Shown here: one piece after another, positions 1-7,240 of the stretch
Position numbering within the stretch: position 1 is the stretch's first letter
How the letters are laid out: every line of letters begins with the position of its first letter
Source of the DNA: an uncultured Collinsella sp.
GTDB taxonomy: Bacteria; Actinomycetota; Coriobacteriia; Coriobacteriales; Coriobacteriaceae
Assembly (NCBI GenBank): GCA_902464965.1
Contig: CABQLI010000026.1
Coordinates: 1-25,704 of the forward strand
Length of the DNA: 25,704 bases
Reading direction: 5' to 3'
Translations under genes and position numbers: made by a program
Notes under the pieces: generated by a model
Databases searched by the model: none
Seen by the model: only the letters and a program-made list of their open reading frames with translations
Told to the model about the DNA's origin: nothing

Positions 1-270
1 GAGCCGCAAGACGATGATCCGCTCATTTGGGAAGCCGCCCATATTGTGGTGGAATCGCAGCTTGGCTCCACATCTGGCCTGCAACGTCGTCTGAAGGTTG
101 GCTATGCGCGTGCCGGGCGTATTATGGATATGCTGGAAGAAAAGGGTGTCGTCGGCCCGCCCGACGGTTCCAAGCCGCGCGAGGTCCTGTTGGACGAGGA
201 GGGGCTTGCCGCGCTGGAGTCTGTCGACGCCGAGATGGCACGTGAAGATCGTGAGTTTGGAGGATTCTGA
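1..270 (+). CDS. ftsK: DNA translocase FtsK, C-terminal fragment (gamma domain)
   Basis: Partial gene: reading frame 1 is open from the window edge to a TGA at 268-270, giving the last 89 residues. Seen: the stretch from about residue 13 to 64 matches the winged-helix gamma domain of FtsK/SpoIIIE, with the LQRR, GYARAGR, LEEKGVVGP and DGSKPREVL signatures. Known: this domain reads polarised chromosome sequences and directs the hexameric translocase toward the terminus during division. The motor and membrane domains lie outside the window. The stop overlaps the next start by 1 nt (TGATG), so rodZ is probably translationally coupled. An ftsK-rodZ-pgsA-recA order is common in Gram-positive bacteria. 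Confidence 0.93.
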   Translation, partial: EPQDDDPLIWEAAHIVVESQLGSTSGLQRRLKVGYARAGRIMDMLEEKGVVGPPDGSKPREVLLDEEGLAALESVDAEMAREDREFGGF

Positions 271-1781
271 TGGCTGCACGCTTTGGTGACATGCTGCTTG
301 AGCAGCGTCGCCGAATGGGCCTTTCCATTCAGCAAGTCGCCAACACCATCAAAATCAGGCCGCAGATCATCGAGTTTTTCGAGACCGGTAACTTTGCTTC
401 GATGCCGCCGCGCGGCTATGCGCAGGGCATGATTTCGAGCTATGCTCGCTTTTTGGGCCTCAATCCGCGCGAGGTCGTCAATGCCTACTTTGACGATCTG
501 ATGGCATACGAACGCGAGACGTCGCAGCAGGGCGGTCGTTTTCAGGACGCCGCCGGCTACGTCAATTCGCGTTCCTCGGTCGAAAACGGGCGCTTCCTGA
601 TGGTTCAGGGCGGTCGTTCGACCCGCTATGGACAGCGTCCTCAGCAGGCCGGTTATATTACCGAGACGGGTTCGGGCGAGGAGATTCGCTCACAGCGCGA
701 CCGGTTCCGCAGTACGCCGATGCCCGAGGACCGTGCACTTCCCGCTGCCCGAGGCGTGGCGCGTGACCCTCGTGCCGGCTACGGCGACGGCGGCTATTCC
801 GATCGCGGTTACCGTGGTGCCTCTACGGGACGCTCTCGCGGTGGCTATGCGGATGCCGATACCACGCAGGTGACGCCGCGTCTTCGCTCTCAATCACAGC
901 CGTATGGCCAGCGCTCTTCGGCTCCGCGTTCGGGCCAGCGTGGCTATCAAGGCCGCGGTGAACTTGCGCCCCGCTCGGGTCAGCGCAGCCTTCAGGGCCA
1001 GGGTGGCTATCGCGGCCGTTCCGATAGCAATCGTGGTCGTATGCCTCAGGGAGGCGGCCGCAGCAGTTCCAGTCGTGGACGCGGCGGATCACGTACTCCT
1101 CAAAACACCGGGCTCGATCCGCGTATCGTCTACACCGGCATCGGCGCCGTTGCGCTGCTGTTGATTGTGCTCATCGTGGTGCTTCTGCGCGGCTGCGCAT
1201 CTTCGGCGCCCGAGACCACGCCCGAGACGCCCGCTGCTACCAAGACGACGACCAAGAAGTCTTCTAAGAAGACTGAAACGGTCGACGAGGACGAAGACAC
1301 CGATGAGGCGACGGATGAGTCGACTGATTCGGACGCTACCAAGACGACGGCCAAGAAGGAAGAGAACGAGGTTACGAAGGTCAAGGTCTCCGTTGCCAAG
1401 GGAAAGACCGCGTGGATTGAGGTCAAGGTCGACGGCAAGTCGGTCTATGGCGCCCAGGCGACTGGCCCCTTTGAGCAGGAGTACACGCCCGAGTCCTCGA
1501 TCGAGATCACCACGTCCAAGCCTTCCGATGTCACCGTTACCAAGAACGGTGAAAAGGTCCGTTACGATACCAAGACCTCCGGCGTGGCGCGTGTGACGAT
1601 CACCGTTCCCAAGAAGGAGACGACTGATTCCGAGAATGGTGAAAGTTCTGATGGTACCGACACCACCGATGGTACCGATACCACCGACGGTACCGATGCC
1701 CAGTCCACGGATGGCGCCGATACCGCAACTGACGGTCAGACGCCCACCGATTCTACCGACTATTCGTACGATAGCTACTAA
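270..1781 (+). CDS. rodZ: RodZ-like cell-shape protein: HTH, RG-rich linker, one TM helix, DUF4115-like domain
   Basis: 503 residues. Seen: a RodZ-type helix-turn-helix at about 1-75 (LLEQRRRMGLSIQQVAN, then PRGYAQGMISSYARFLGL). A long low-complexity cytoplasmic linker at 80-285 is rich in Arg, Gly, Gln and Ser. One membrane helix lies near 286-307. An acidic and Lys/Thr-rich stretch is followed by a DUF4115-like beta domain at about 368-446, and the tail carries DGTDTT repeats. Known: RodZ links MreB to the elongation machinery, the HTH binding MreB in the cytoplasm and the C-terminal domain lying outside. Inferred: the same anchoring role. The protein is longer than Bacillus RodZ (about 290 residues) because of the linker and tail. 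The start overlaps the ftsK stop. Confidence 0.85.
   Translation: MAARFGDMLLEQRRRMGLSIQQVANTIKIRPQIIEFFETGNFASMPPRGYAQGMISSYARFLGLNPREVVNAYFDDLMAYERETSQQGGRFQDAAGYVNSRSSVENGRFLMVQGGRSTRYGQRPQQAGYITETGSGEEIRSQRDRFRSTPMPEDRALPAARGVARDPRAGYGDGGYSDRGYRGASTGRSRGGYADADTTQVTPRLRSQSQPYGQRSSAPRSGQRGYQGRGELAPRSGQRSLQGQGGYRGRSDSNRGRMPQGGGRSSSSRGRGGSRTPQNTGLDPRIVYTGIGAVALLLIVLIVVLLRGCASSAPETTPETPAATKTTTKKSSKKTETVDEDEDTDEATDESTDSDATKTTAKKEENEVTKVKVSVAKGKTAWIEVKVDGKSVYGAQATGPFEQEYTPESSIEITTSKPSDVTVTKNGEKVRYDTKTSGVARVTITVPKKETTDSENGESSDGTDTTDGTDTTDGTDAQSTDGADTATDGQTPTDSTDYSYDSY
1650..1697 (+). repeat. In-frame 18-bp tandem repeat in the rodZ tail
   Basis: Two and two-thirds copies of an 18-bp unit encode DGTDTT at RodZ residues 461-476. 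The copies differ mostly at third codon positions (GAC/GAT), so the peptide is conserved better than the DNA. Each unit carries a GGTACC site. Being in frame, copy-number changes would only alter the length of the extracellular acidic tail. Confidence 0.8.
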
Positions 1782-1807
1782 GCCACTCGCACGCGAAAGG
1801 AAACATC

Positions 1808-2305
1808 ATGGCTAAAGATTCCAGCTTCGACGTCGTGTCCGAGGTCAACATGCAAGAGGTCGACAACGCCTTTCAGCAGACCACGCGCGAGATTTCTCAG
1901 CGCTATGACCTTAAGGATTCCGGCGCCACGATCGAGCTTTCGAAGGGCGACAAGCTCTTTACGATCAACGCCCCGGCCGACTTTGTCTCCAAGCAGATTG
2001 TCGACGTGCTGAGCTCCAAGCTCATCAAGCGCGGCATCGACCTCAAGGCTGTCTCGTGGGATGCTCCGCAGGCGGCATCGGGCGGCACCGTGCGCGTGCT
2101 CGGCCATATCGTCGAGGGTATCGACCAGGCGACCGCCAAGAAGATCAACAAGGACATCAAGGACCAAAAGCTCAAGGTCAAGGTGACCATCGAGGCCGAC
2201 AAGCTGCGTGTTTCCTCTGCTTCGAAGGACGCGTTGCAGATCGTGATCCAGTTCCTGCGCGACCAGGACTACGGTCAGCCGCTGCAGTTCACCAACTACC
2301 GCTAA
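1808..2305 (+). CDS. yajQ: YajQ family nucleotide-binding protein
   Basis: 165 residues, the usual family length. Seen: the typical opening (SSFDVVSEVNMQEVDNAF), the central RYDLKDSGATIE segment, the GKxVRVLGHIVEGIDQ-type core (here GGTVRVLGHIVEGID) and a carboxyl end in RDQDYGQPLQFTNYR. All are diagnostic of YajQ/DUF520. Known: two ferredoxin-like domains bind nucleotides or RNA, and a Xanthomonas homologue binds cyclic di-GMP. The role in Gram-positive anaerobes is not settled. The start is ATG with GAAAGGA at 1795-1801, 26 bp after rodZ. The gene lies between rodZ and rimO in the same direction, probably one transcript. Confidence 0.92.
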   Translation: MAKDSSFDVVSEVNMQEVDNAFQQTTREISQRYDLKDSGATIELSKGDKLFTINAPADFVSKQIVDVLSSKLIKRGIDLKAVSWDAPQAASGGTVRVLGHIVEGIDQATAKKINKDIKDQKLKVKVTIEADKLRVSSASKDALQIVIQFLRDQDYGQPLQFTNYR

Positions 2306-2332
2306 TATCATTCGAAAGGACCGCTCTCCAAC

Positions 2333-3682
2333 ATGGATACACCGTTGGGCTCCGTGCTCTACATCACCCTCGGGTGCGCTAAGAACGAGGTTGACACCGA
2401 CCGCATGCGTTCTCTTTTGACCGCTGCAGGCTACGAGGAAGCATTCGACCCGCAGGATGCCGATATCGCCATCGTCAATACATGCTCGTTCCTTGCCTCC
2501 GCAACGTCCGAGAGCATCGAGACCACGCTCGAGCTCGCCAACGAGGTTCAGGACGGCGTTCGTTCTTGCCCCATCGTCATGTGCGGCTGTGTGCCGTCGC
2601 GCTATGGCGACGACCTGCCTGACGAGCTGCCCGAGGTCGCTGCCTTTGTGAAGGCCGACGAGGAGGACGGCATCGTGGCGGTCATCGATGGCGTACTGGG
2701 TGTCGAGCGTGAGATCGCAGCCTATATTCCGCAGGTCAAGCGCACTGTCGAGGGCGCTGTCGCCTACGTCAAGATCTCCGATGGCTGCAATCGTTTTTGC
2801 AGCTTCTGCATGATCCCCTACATTCGCGGTCGCTATCATTCGCGCAATGCTGAGAGCATTATCACCGAGGTGCGCGACCTGGTTGCCGGCGGTGTGCGCG
2901 AGATCGTGCTGATCGGCCAGGACACGGGTATTTGGGGCACCGACTTTGCCGACGAGGACGTCGCCGAGGGCTCGCCGCGCAATCTGGCACAGCTGCTGCG
3001 TGCCGTCGCTGAGGCCGTGCGCCCGCACAACGTCTGGGTCCGCGTGCTCTACCTGCAGCCCGAGGGCATGACTGACGAACTCATCGAGACGATACGCGAT
3101 ACGCCAGAGGTGCTGCCCTATATCGATATCCCCGTGCAGCACTGCGACGCGCGCATCCTCAAGGCCATGCGTCGCTCCGGTTCGCGCCAGGAGCTCGAGG
3201 ACCTGTTCCGCGACCTTCGCGAGCGCATCCCCGGTATCGTGATTCGCTCCACGGCCATGGTCGGCTTCCCGACCGAGACCGACGACGAGTTTCGTGATCT
3301 TATCGACTTTATGGACACCGTCGGCTTTGACTACACGAGCGTCTTTGCCTACTCGCAGGAGGAGGGCAGCCTGGCCGCTAAGATGGAGGGTCAGGTCGAC
3401 GAAGAGGTCAAGCTCGAGCGCGCCCAGGAGGCCATGGACCTGGCCGAGTCGCTCGGTTTTGCCGCCACCGCCGCACATGTGGGCGAGCGCGCCCAGGTGA
3501 TCGTCGACGGTATCGAAGAAACCGAGGACGGCGCCGAGCTGATCGGCCATGCCTGGTTCCAGGCGCCCGATTCCGATGGCGCGGTGCACTTGGATGCCAG
3601 CGAGGCATCTGTAGGCGATATTCTGACTGTCGAGTTTACCGATAGCTTCTGCTATGAGCTTATCGGCCATGTTGTGGAGTAG
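2333..3682 (+). CDS. rimO: Ribosomal protein S12 methylthiotransferase RimO
   Basis: 449 residues, full length. Seen: the N-terminal UPF0004 domain with cysteines near 15 (TLGCAKN), 51 (NTCSF) and 86 (CGCVPSR), which bind the auxiliary 4Fe-4S cluster. The radical-SAM CxxxCxxC follows at 152, 156 and 159 (DGCNRFCSFCMIPYIRGR), then a TRAM-type C-terminus. Known: RimO uses S-adenosylmethionine and two iron-sulfur clusters to methylthiolate an aspartate of ribosomal protein S12. TLGCAKNEVD and the small-residue context after the radical-SAM motif fit RimO better than MiaB; the real MiaB is encoded at 10320. Start ATG after GAAAGGA at 2314-2320. The stop overlaps the Shine-Dalgarno of pgsA. Confidence 0.93.
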   Translation: MDTPLGSVLYITLGCAKNEVDTDRMRSLLTAAGYEEAFDPQDADIAIVNTCSFLASATSESIETTLELANEVQDGVRSCPIVMCGCVPSRYGDDLPDELPEVAAFVKADEEDGIVAVIDGVLGVEREIAAYIPQVKRTVEGAVAYVKISDGCNRFCSFCMIPYIRGRYHSRNAESIITEVRDLVAGGVREIVLIGQDTGIWGTDFADEDVAEGSPRNLAQLLRAVAEAVRPHNVWVRVLYLQPEGMTDELIETIRDTPEVLPYIDIPVQHCDARILKAMRRSGSRQELEDLFRDLRERIPGIVIRSTAMVGFPTETDDEFRDLIDFMDTVGFDYTSVFAYSQEEGSLAAKMEGQVDEEVKLERAQEAMDLAESLGFAATAAHVGERAQVIVDGIEETEDGAELIGHAWFQAPDSDGAVHLDASEASVGDILTVEFTDSFCYELIGHVVE

Positions 3683-3691
3683 GAGAGCATC

Positions 3692-4330
3692 GTGGCAAAC
3701 GAGAGCAATAAGGAACTGACGAGTGTTTGGACGCCCGCCAACATCGTGACGTGCGTTCGCATCGTTTTTATCCCGGTGTTCATGATCGTGTCGGCGCTTT
3801 CTCACACGAGTGTTGCCGGTACGGATTGGAGCACCTTCGACGGCCCGCTCGCCGCCGCTGCCTTCATTCTGTATGTGATCCTGTCGTGCACCGATAAGGT
3901 CGACGGTTATCTGGCGCGTTCGCGCAACGAGATCACCGACTTCGGTAAATTCTTGGACCCCATCGCCGATAAGCTGCTCGTGTTTTCGGCCCTGCTGCTG
4001 TTCTTGGATTTTGGCGCGGTGACCGTGTGGTCCGTGTTCATTATCCTGTTCCGTGAGCTTCTGGTGAGCGCCCTTCGCATGGTCGCGAGTGCGGCCGGTG
4101 TGGTCGTTGCGGCCGATAAGCTCGGCAAGTACAAGACGGCGACCACGATGGTCTCCATCTGCGGTTACCTGTGCGTTTTTGCTATGGCCGGCTTGCACCT
4201 TGGCCCGGTGGCGCTGACGCTCGGCATCTACTCGGTGTCGCGCTTCCTGTATGCCGTTGCCGTTGTCTTGACCGTTATCTCGGGCGCCCAGTACTTCTGG
4301 AACTGCCGCAAGATCGTCTTTTCGGTCTAG
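3692..4330 (+). CDS. pgsA: CDP-diacylglycerol-glycerol-3-phosphate 3-phosphatidyltransferase
   Basis: 212 residues with several membrane helices. Seen: the CDP-alcohol phosphotransferase signature DxxDGxxARx8GxxxDxxxD in DKVDGYLARSR followed by GKFLDPIADK, about residues 69-93. Known: the enzyme makes phosphatidylglycerol phosphate from CDP-diacylglycerol and glycerol 3-phosphate at the membrane, the committed step to phosphatidylglycerol and cardiolipin. The start is GTG at 3692, chosen because AGGAGAG at 3681-3687 lies just upstream and overlaps the rimO stop. A second family member is encoded at 24597-25301. Position next to cinA/pncC and recA is the one seen for pgsA in Bacillus, which supports this copy as the housekeeping PgsA. 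Confidence 0.9.
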   Translation: MANESNKELTSVWTPANIVTCVRIVFIPVFMIVSALSHTSVAGTDWSTFDGPLAAAAFILYVILSCTDKVDGYLARSRNEITDFGKFLDPIADKLLVFSALLLFLDFGAVTVWSVFIILFRELLVSALRMVASAAGVVVAADKLGKYKTATTMVSICGYLCVFAMAGLHLGPVALTLGIYSVSRFLYAVAVVLTVISGAQYFWNCRKIVFSV

Positions 4331-4342
4331 GTCCTGGTGGGT

Positions 4343-4873
4343 ATGACGGACTCTTTTGAGCAGATTTCCGCACATAACGAGGAGCTGGCGCGCGATATCG
4401 TCGAGCGCGCGAGCGCTCGGGGTGTGACGGTTTCGACGGCTGAGTCGCTGACGGCGGGTATGATCGCCTCGACGATTGCGGATATCCCGGGCGCCTCGGC
4501 GGTGCTGCGTGGCGGTGCGGTGACCTACTGCGATGAGATTAAGCATCGCGTGCTGGGTGTTGAGCAGGAGACGCTCGACCGCTACACCGCGGTGTCGCAT
4601 CAAACTGCGCGCGAGATGGCGTCGGGTTCGCTGGAGCTGTACCAGAGCGATATTGCAGTGAGCGCAACGGGTTATGCCGGCCCCGGCGGTGGTACTGAGG
4701 ACGATCCTGCTGGCACTTTCTATATTGGCTGGGCACATCGTTCCGCCGATGGGGGAGTGCCGGTCGTGGACTCTGTGCGCTGCCACTATGAGGGCGACCG
4801 TTCGTGTGTTCGTGCCCATGCGGTCACGGAGGCATTGGGTCGCATTGTCTGCGTGCTCGATTCTATGGAATAG
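4343..4873 (+). CDS. pncC: Nicotinamide-nucleotide amidase (CinA C-terminal domain protein)
   Basis: 176 residues. Seen: the CinA C-terminal domain alone, with STAESLTAGMIASTIADIPGAS, GGAVTYCDEIKHRVLGV, AVSHQTAREMA and the glycine-rich SATGYAGPGGGTEDDPAGT. The N-terminal MoCF-like domain of full CinA is absent, so this is the short form. Known: the enzyme deamidates nicotinamide mononucleotide to nicotinate mononucleotide in pyridine-nucleotide recycling. Full-length CinA is named for competence induction and usually precedes recA. The start is uncertain: an in-frame GTG at 4337 adds two residues, and neither start has a strong ribosome site. It is the last gene before a terminator and the recA promoter. 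Confidence 0.88.
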   Translation: MTDSFEQISAHNEELARDIVERASARGVTVSTAESLTAGMIASTIADIPGASAVLRGGAVTYCDEIKHRVLGVEQETLDRYTAVSHQTAREMASGSLELYQSDIAVSATGYAGPGGGTEDDPAGTFYIGWAHRSADGGVPVVDSVRCHYEGDRSCVRAHAVTEALGRIVCVLDSME

Positions 4874-4880
4874 ACGTGTT

Positions 4881-4904
4881 TTAAGGGGCCTCCGGGCCCC
4901 TTAA
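4881..4904 (+). terminator. Hairpin terminator after pncC
   Basis: A perfect 10-bp inverted repeat, TTAAGGGGCC and GGCCCCTTAA, with loop TCCG, starts 7 bp after the pncC stop. The T-tract is short (TTAATTG), but the GC-rich core and location support termination of the ftsK-to-pncC transcript. Confidence 0.72.
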
Positions 4905-5071
4905 TTGTGGAGATGGGGACCTCAGAAGAATTTAGCGTTTGTGCTGTTCATAGGTGTATTTTTGCCTGCCTTGTTCTTATTTGGCCCTTTATGGTCAAGC
5001 ATTTGGTCAGTGTTTGGTCGGCTTTTGGTTGGGTTTTGGAAAGGTCGGCTGCATATGATTTTTCTGAACGG

Positions 5072-5100
5072 TTGACCACGAACAGCCGTTCGTTTATTAT
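5072..5100 (+). promoter_or_regulatory. recA promoter
   Basis: TTGACC at 5072-5077 is 17 bp from TATTAT at 5095-5100, a near-consensus sigma-70-type promoter 30 bp before the recA start. The spacer holds the LexA operator, so LexA binding would directly occlude RNA polymerase. Confidence 0.85.
5079..5092 (+). promoter_or_regulatory. LexA (SOS) box in the recA promoter
   Basis: CGAACAGCCGTTCG is a perfect match to the Gram-positive LexA consensus CGAACN4GTTCG, with both half-sites intact. It sits between -35 and -10 of the recA promoter. A lexA gene lies in the same window, which makes SOS control of recA very likely. Confidence 0.9.
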
Positions 5101-5130
5101 CGATGCAGGTTGTTAAGAGGAGGGCTATTC

Positions 5131-6279
5131 ATGGCCAAGAATTCAGGTCCCGTACGTACCGTTCATGCTCGCACGACGGGTAAAGAGCGCGATGAGATGA
5201 TCGCCACCACCAAGGCTGAGATCGAGAAGAAATTCGGCCAGGGTTCCATCATGAGGTACGGCGACGGTGGCCCCGAGCTCGAGGTCGAGGCCATCCCTAC
5301 GGGCGCTCTGGCACTCGATGCCGCGCTGGGTATCGGCGGCGTGCCGCGTGGCCGTATCGTCGAGATTTACGGTCCTGAGTCCTCCGGTAAGACGACGCTT
5401 TCGCTCGAGATCCTGGCCGAGGCCCAGGCAATGGGTGGCGTTGTGGCATTTATCGATGCCGAGCATGCGCTCGATCCCACTTATGCCGCGCGTATCGGCG
5501 TGGATATCGACGAGGTGCTCATTTCTCAGCCCGATACGGGCGAGCAGGCGCTCGAGATTGTTGACATGCTCGTGCGTTCCGGCGCCATCGATGCCATCGT
5601 TGTTGACTCCGTCGCCGCGCTGACCCCGCGTGCCGAGATCGAGGGAGAAATCGGCGACACTACGGTCGGTCTTCAGGCTCGCCTGATGAGCCAAGCGCTC
5701 CGCAAGCTCGCCGGCTCGCTGTCTAAGTCCAACACGACGTGCATCTTCATTAACCAGCTGCGTGAGAAGATCGGCGTCATGTTCGGCAACCCCGAGACCA
5801 CGACGGGCGGCCGCGCCCTTAAGTTCTTCTCTTCGGTGCGTATCGACATTCGCCGTATCGATAGCATTAAGCTTAAGGACGAGGTTATCGGTAACCGCGT
5901 GCGCGCTAAGGTCGTTAAGAACAAGGTGGCAGCTCCGTTCCGTTCTGCTGAGTTCGACATTATGTACGGTACGGGCATCTCTAAGGAGGGCTCGATTCTG
6001 GACATGGCTGTCGAGTGCGGCATCTGCAAGAAGATGGGCTCCTGGTTTGCCTATGGCGAGGACAAGCTCGGCAACGGTCGCGAGGCCGCCAAGGCGTTCC
6101 TGCGCGAACACCCCGATTGCGCCGACGAGATTGAGCATAAGGTCCGTCTTGCCTGCGGGCTTGAGTTTGATGACGATGCTCCGTCCGAGGTAGAGCTGAC
6201 CGATCAGCCTGCGCCTGAGGAGTTTGACGAGCTTTACGCCATCGATGGTTCCGCCATGCTCGATGATGACGACGAGTAG
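5131..6279 (+). CDS. recA: Recombinase RecA
   Basis: 382 residues. Seen: Walker A GPESSGKT at 81-88, Walker B ending at Asp159 (IVVDS), the L2 region with NQLREKIGVMFGNPETTTGG at 208-227, and an acidic tail ending DDDDE. Known: RecA forms ATP-dependent filaments on single-stranded DNA, performs strand exchange and stimulates self-cleavage of LexA. The ATG at 5131 is chosen because AAGAGGAGGG at 5114-5123 lies 7 bp upstream; the in-frame TTG at 5110 lies before this site. Transcription is probably from 5072-5100 under LexA control, with recX 11 bp downstream. Confidence 0.97.
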   Translation: MAKNSGPVRTVHARTTGKERDEMIATTKAEIEKKFGQGSIMRYGDGGPELEVEAIPTGALALDAALGIGGVPRGRIVEIYGPESSGKTTLSLEILAEAQAMGGVVAFIDAEHALDPTYAARIGVDIDEVLISQPDTGEQALEIVDMLVRSGAIDAIVVDSVAALTPRAEIEGEIGDTTVGLQARLMSQALRKLAGSLSKSNTTCIFINQLREKIGVMFGNPETTTGGRALKFFSSVRIDIRRIDSIKLKDEVIGNRVRAKVVKNKVAAPFRSAEFDIMYGTGISKEGSILDMAVECGICKKMGSWFAYGEDKLGNGREAAKAFLREHPDCADEIEHKVRLACGLEFDDDAPSEVELTDQPAPEEFDELYAIDGSAMLDDDDE

Positions 6280-6290
6280 CGGTTACGCTC

Positions 6291-6983
6291 ATGTCGTATA
6301 CGGTGACCGAGGCCACGGTCGTCTTTCCCGATAAGAAGGCGGCCTCCTCGTTCTCGAGCGGGTATGCGTCCAAAAAGCCTTGCGCACATATCGATTGTGA
6401 GCTTGAGGGCGGTTTTGAGCGGTCCATTTGGATTCCCGTGCGGGTCGCGCGCCTGTATGTCAAAAACCGCCCCGATCTTCCCTGTGATTGGGATAACTTT
6501 CGTGAGGCGGTGCAGCTCATCGAGCGTAAATGTGCACTTACCATGGTGACTGAGATGTTATCGCGCCGCGACCATGCGACGGGTGAGGTCCGTGACAAGC
6601 TGGCTCGCTACGGCTTTCACCAGCCCGCGATCGATTTCGCCGTCGAGCGCGCCACCGAGTATCGCTTTTTAGACGAGAACGGCTTTTGCTCGTACTTTAT
6701 CGAGGAACGCAAGCGGCGCGGTTGGGGACAGCGCAAAATCGAGACCGAGCTCAAGCGACGTCATGTTGTGCTCGATGACATTCCCGGTTATCCCGAGGAT
6801 TATTTTGCCGTCGAAGACGATTTGGCGCGTGCGTCAGCCCTGCTCGCCAAGCGGCGTGTTCCAGAGACGCGCGGATTCGAAAAACTGGTTCGGTTTTTGA
6901 TGGGCAAGGGCTTCTCGTATCACATCGCCGCCGATGCCGTTAAGGCACGTCTCGATGCCGAATGCGAGGAATGTGCGCTTTAG
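6291..6983 (+). CDS. recX: Regulatory protein RecX
   Basis: 230 residues. Seen: the RecX three-helix repeat region from about 85 to 225, including LSRRDHATGEVRDKLARYGF, YRFLDENGFCSYFIEERKRRGWGQRKIETELKRR and FEKLVRFLMGKGFSYHIAADAV. The first 80 residues form the variable N-terminal part, as in longer Gram-positive RecX proteins. Known: RecX binds in the groove of RecA filaments and limits or modulates their activity. It starts 11 bp after recA, so it is cotranscribed and should rise in SOS together with its target. Terminator-like structure follows. Confidence 0.9.
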   Translation: MSYTVTEATVVFPDKKAASSFSSGYASKKPCAHIDCELEGGFERSIWIPVRVARLYVKNRPDLPCDWDNFREAVQLIERKCALTMVTEMLSRRDHATGEVRDKLARYGFHQPAIDFAVERATEYRFLDENGFCSYFIEERKRRGWGQRKIETELKRRHVVLDDIPGYPEDYFAVEDDLARASALLAKRRVPETRGFEKLVRFLMGKGFSYHIAADAVKARLDAECEECAL

Positions 6984-6997
6984 GCGTATGCGTTTTG

Positions 6998-7047
6998 TGG
7001 CCCCGCCGCTCACCGCGTTTTAGCCGCCGTACTGGGGCCATTTATTT
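6998..7047 (+). terminator. Probable terminator after recX
   Basis: TGGCCCC at 6998-7004 pairs with GGGGCCA at 7034-7040, followed at once by TTTATTT. The loop is long (29 nt) and the stem only 7 bp, so the call is moderate. The T-run overlaps the start of the next promoter. Confidence 0.5.
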
Positions 7048-7074
7048 GACAGTTGTTGTGGTTCAACGTACGAT
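7046..7074 (+). promoter_or_regulatory. Promoter for rny and downstream genes
   Basis: A perfect -35 TTGACA at 7046-7051 is separated by 17 bp from TACGAT at 7069-7074 (four of six matches). It would give a leader of about 160 nt before rny. The -35 abuts the recX terminator T-run, so the two units are tightly punctuated. Confidence 0.7.
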
Positions 7075-7179
7075 AAACACTGTCATTTGCTTTGTGATAT
7101 GTGCTCATCTGTGATGAGTTTGTTTATATGTTTATCTGTATCCGACCCGCATAAGCTGCGCCCATATTACTCAAATGTC

Positions 7180-7205
7180 GCGAGCCGTTCGTAAGGACGG
7201 TTCGC
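7180..7205 (+). promoter_or_regulatory. Hairpin in the rny leader
   Basis: GCGAGCCGT at 7180-7188 pairs with ACGGTTCGC at 7197-7205 (one G-U pair), with an 8-nt loop, 35 bp before the rny start. No T-run follows, so it is not a classical terminator. It could stabilise the leader or be a site of RNase Y autoregulation; both are inference. Confidence 0.45.
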
Positions 7206-7240
7206 TTAGTTGTGTAACGAATCCATAAAAAGGAGTGAGC

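Noticed and set aside
1778..4819. A 1013-residue open frame on the minus strand opposite yajQ, rimO, pgsA and pncC
   Set aside because: It mirrors four well-identified genes, has no domain or ribosome site, and is explained by GC-rich codon use that rarely leaves antisense stops.
4907..5116. A 69-residue hydrophobic open frame between pncC and recA
   Set aside because: GTG start inside the terminator tail, no Shine-Dalgarno, and it runs through the recA promoter and LexA box.
5143..6138. A 331-residue open frame antisense to recA
   Set aside because: Shadow of recA codon structure with no recognisable domain.
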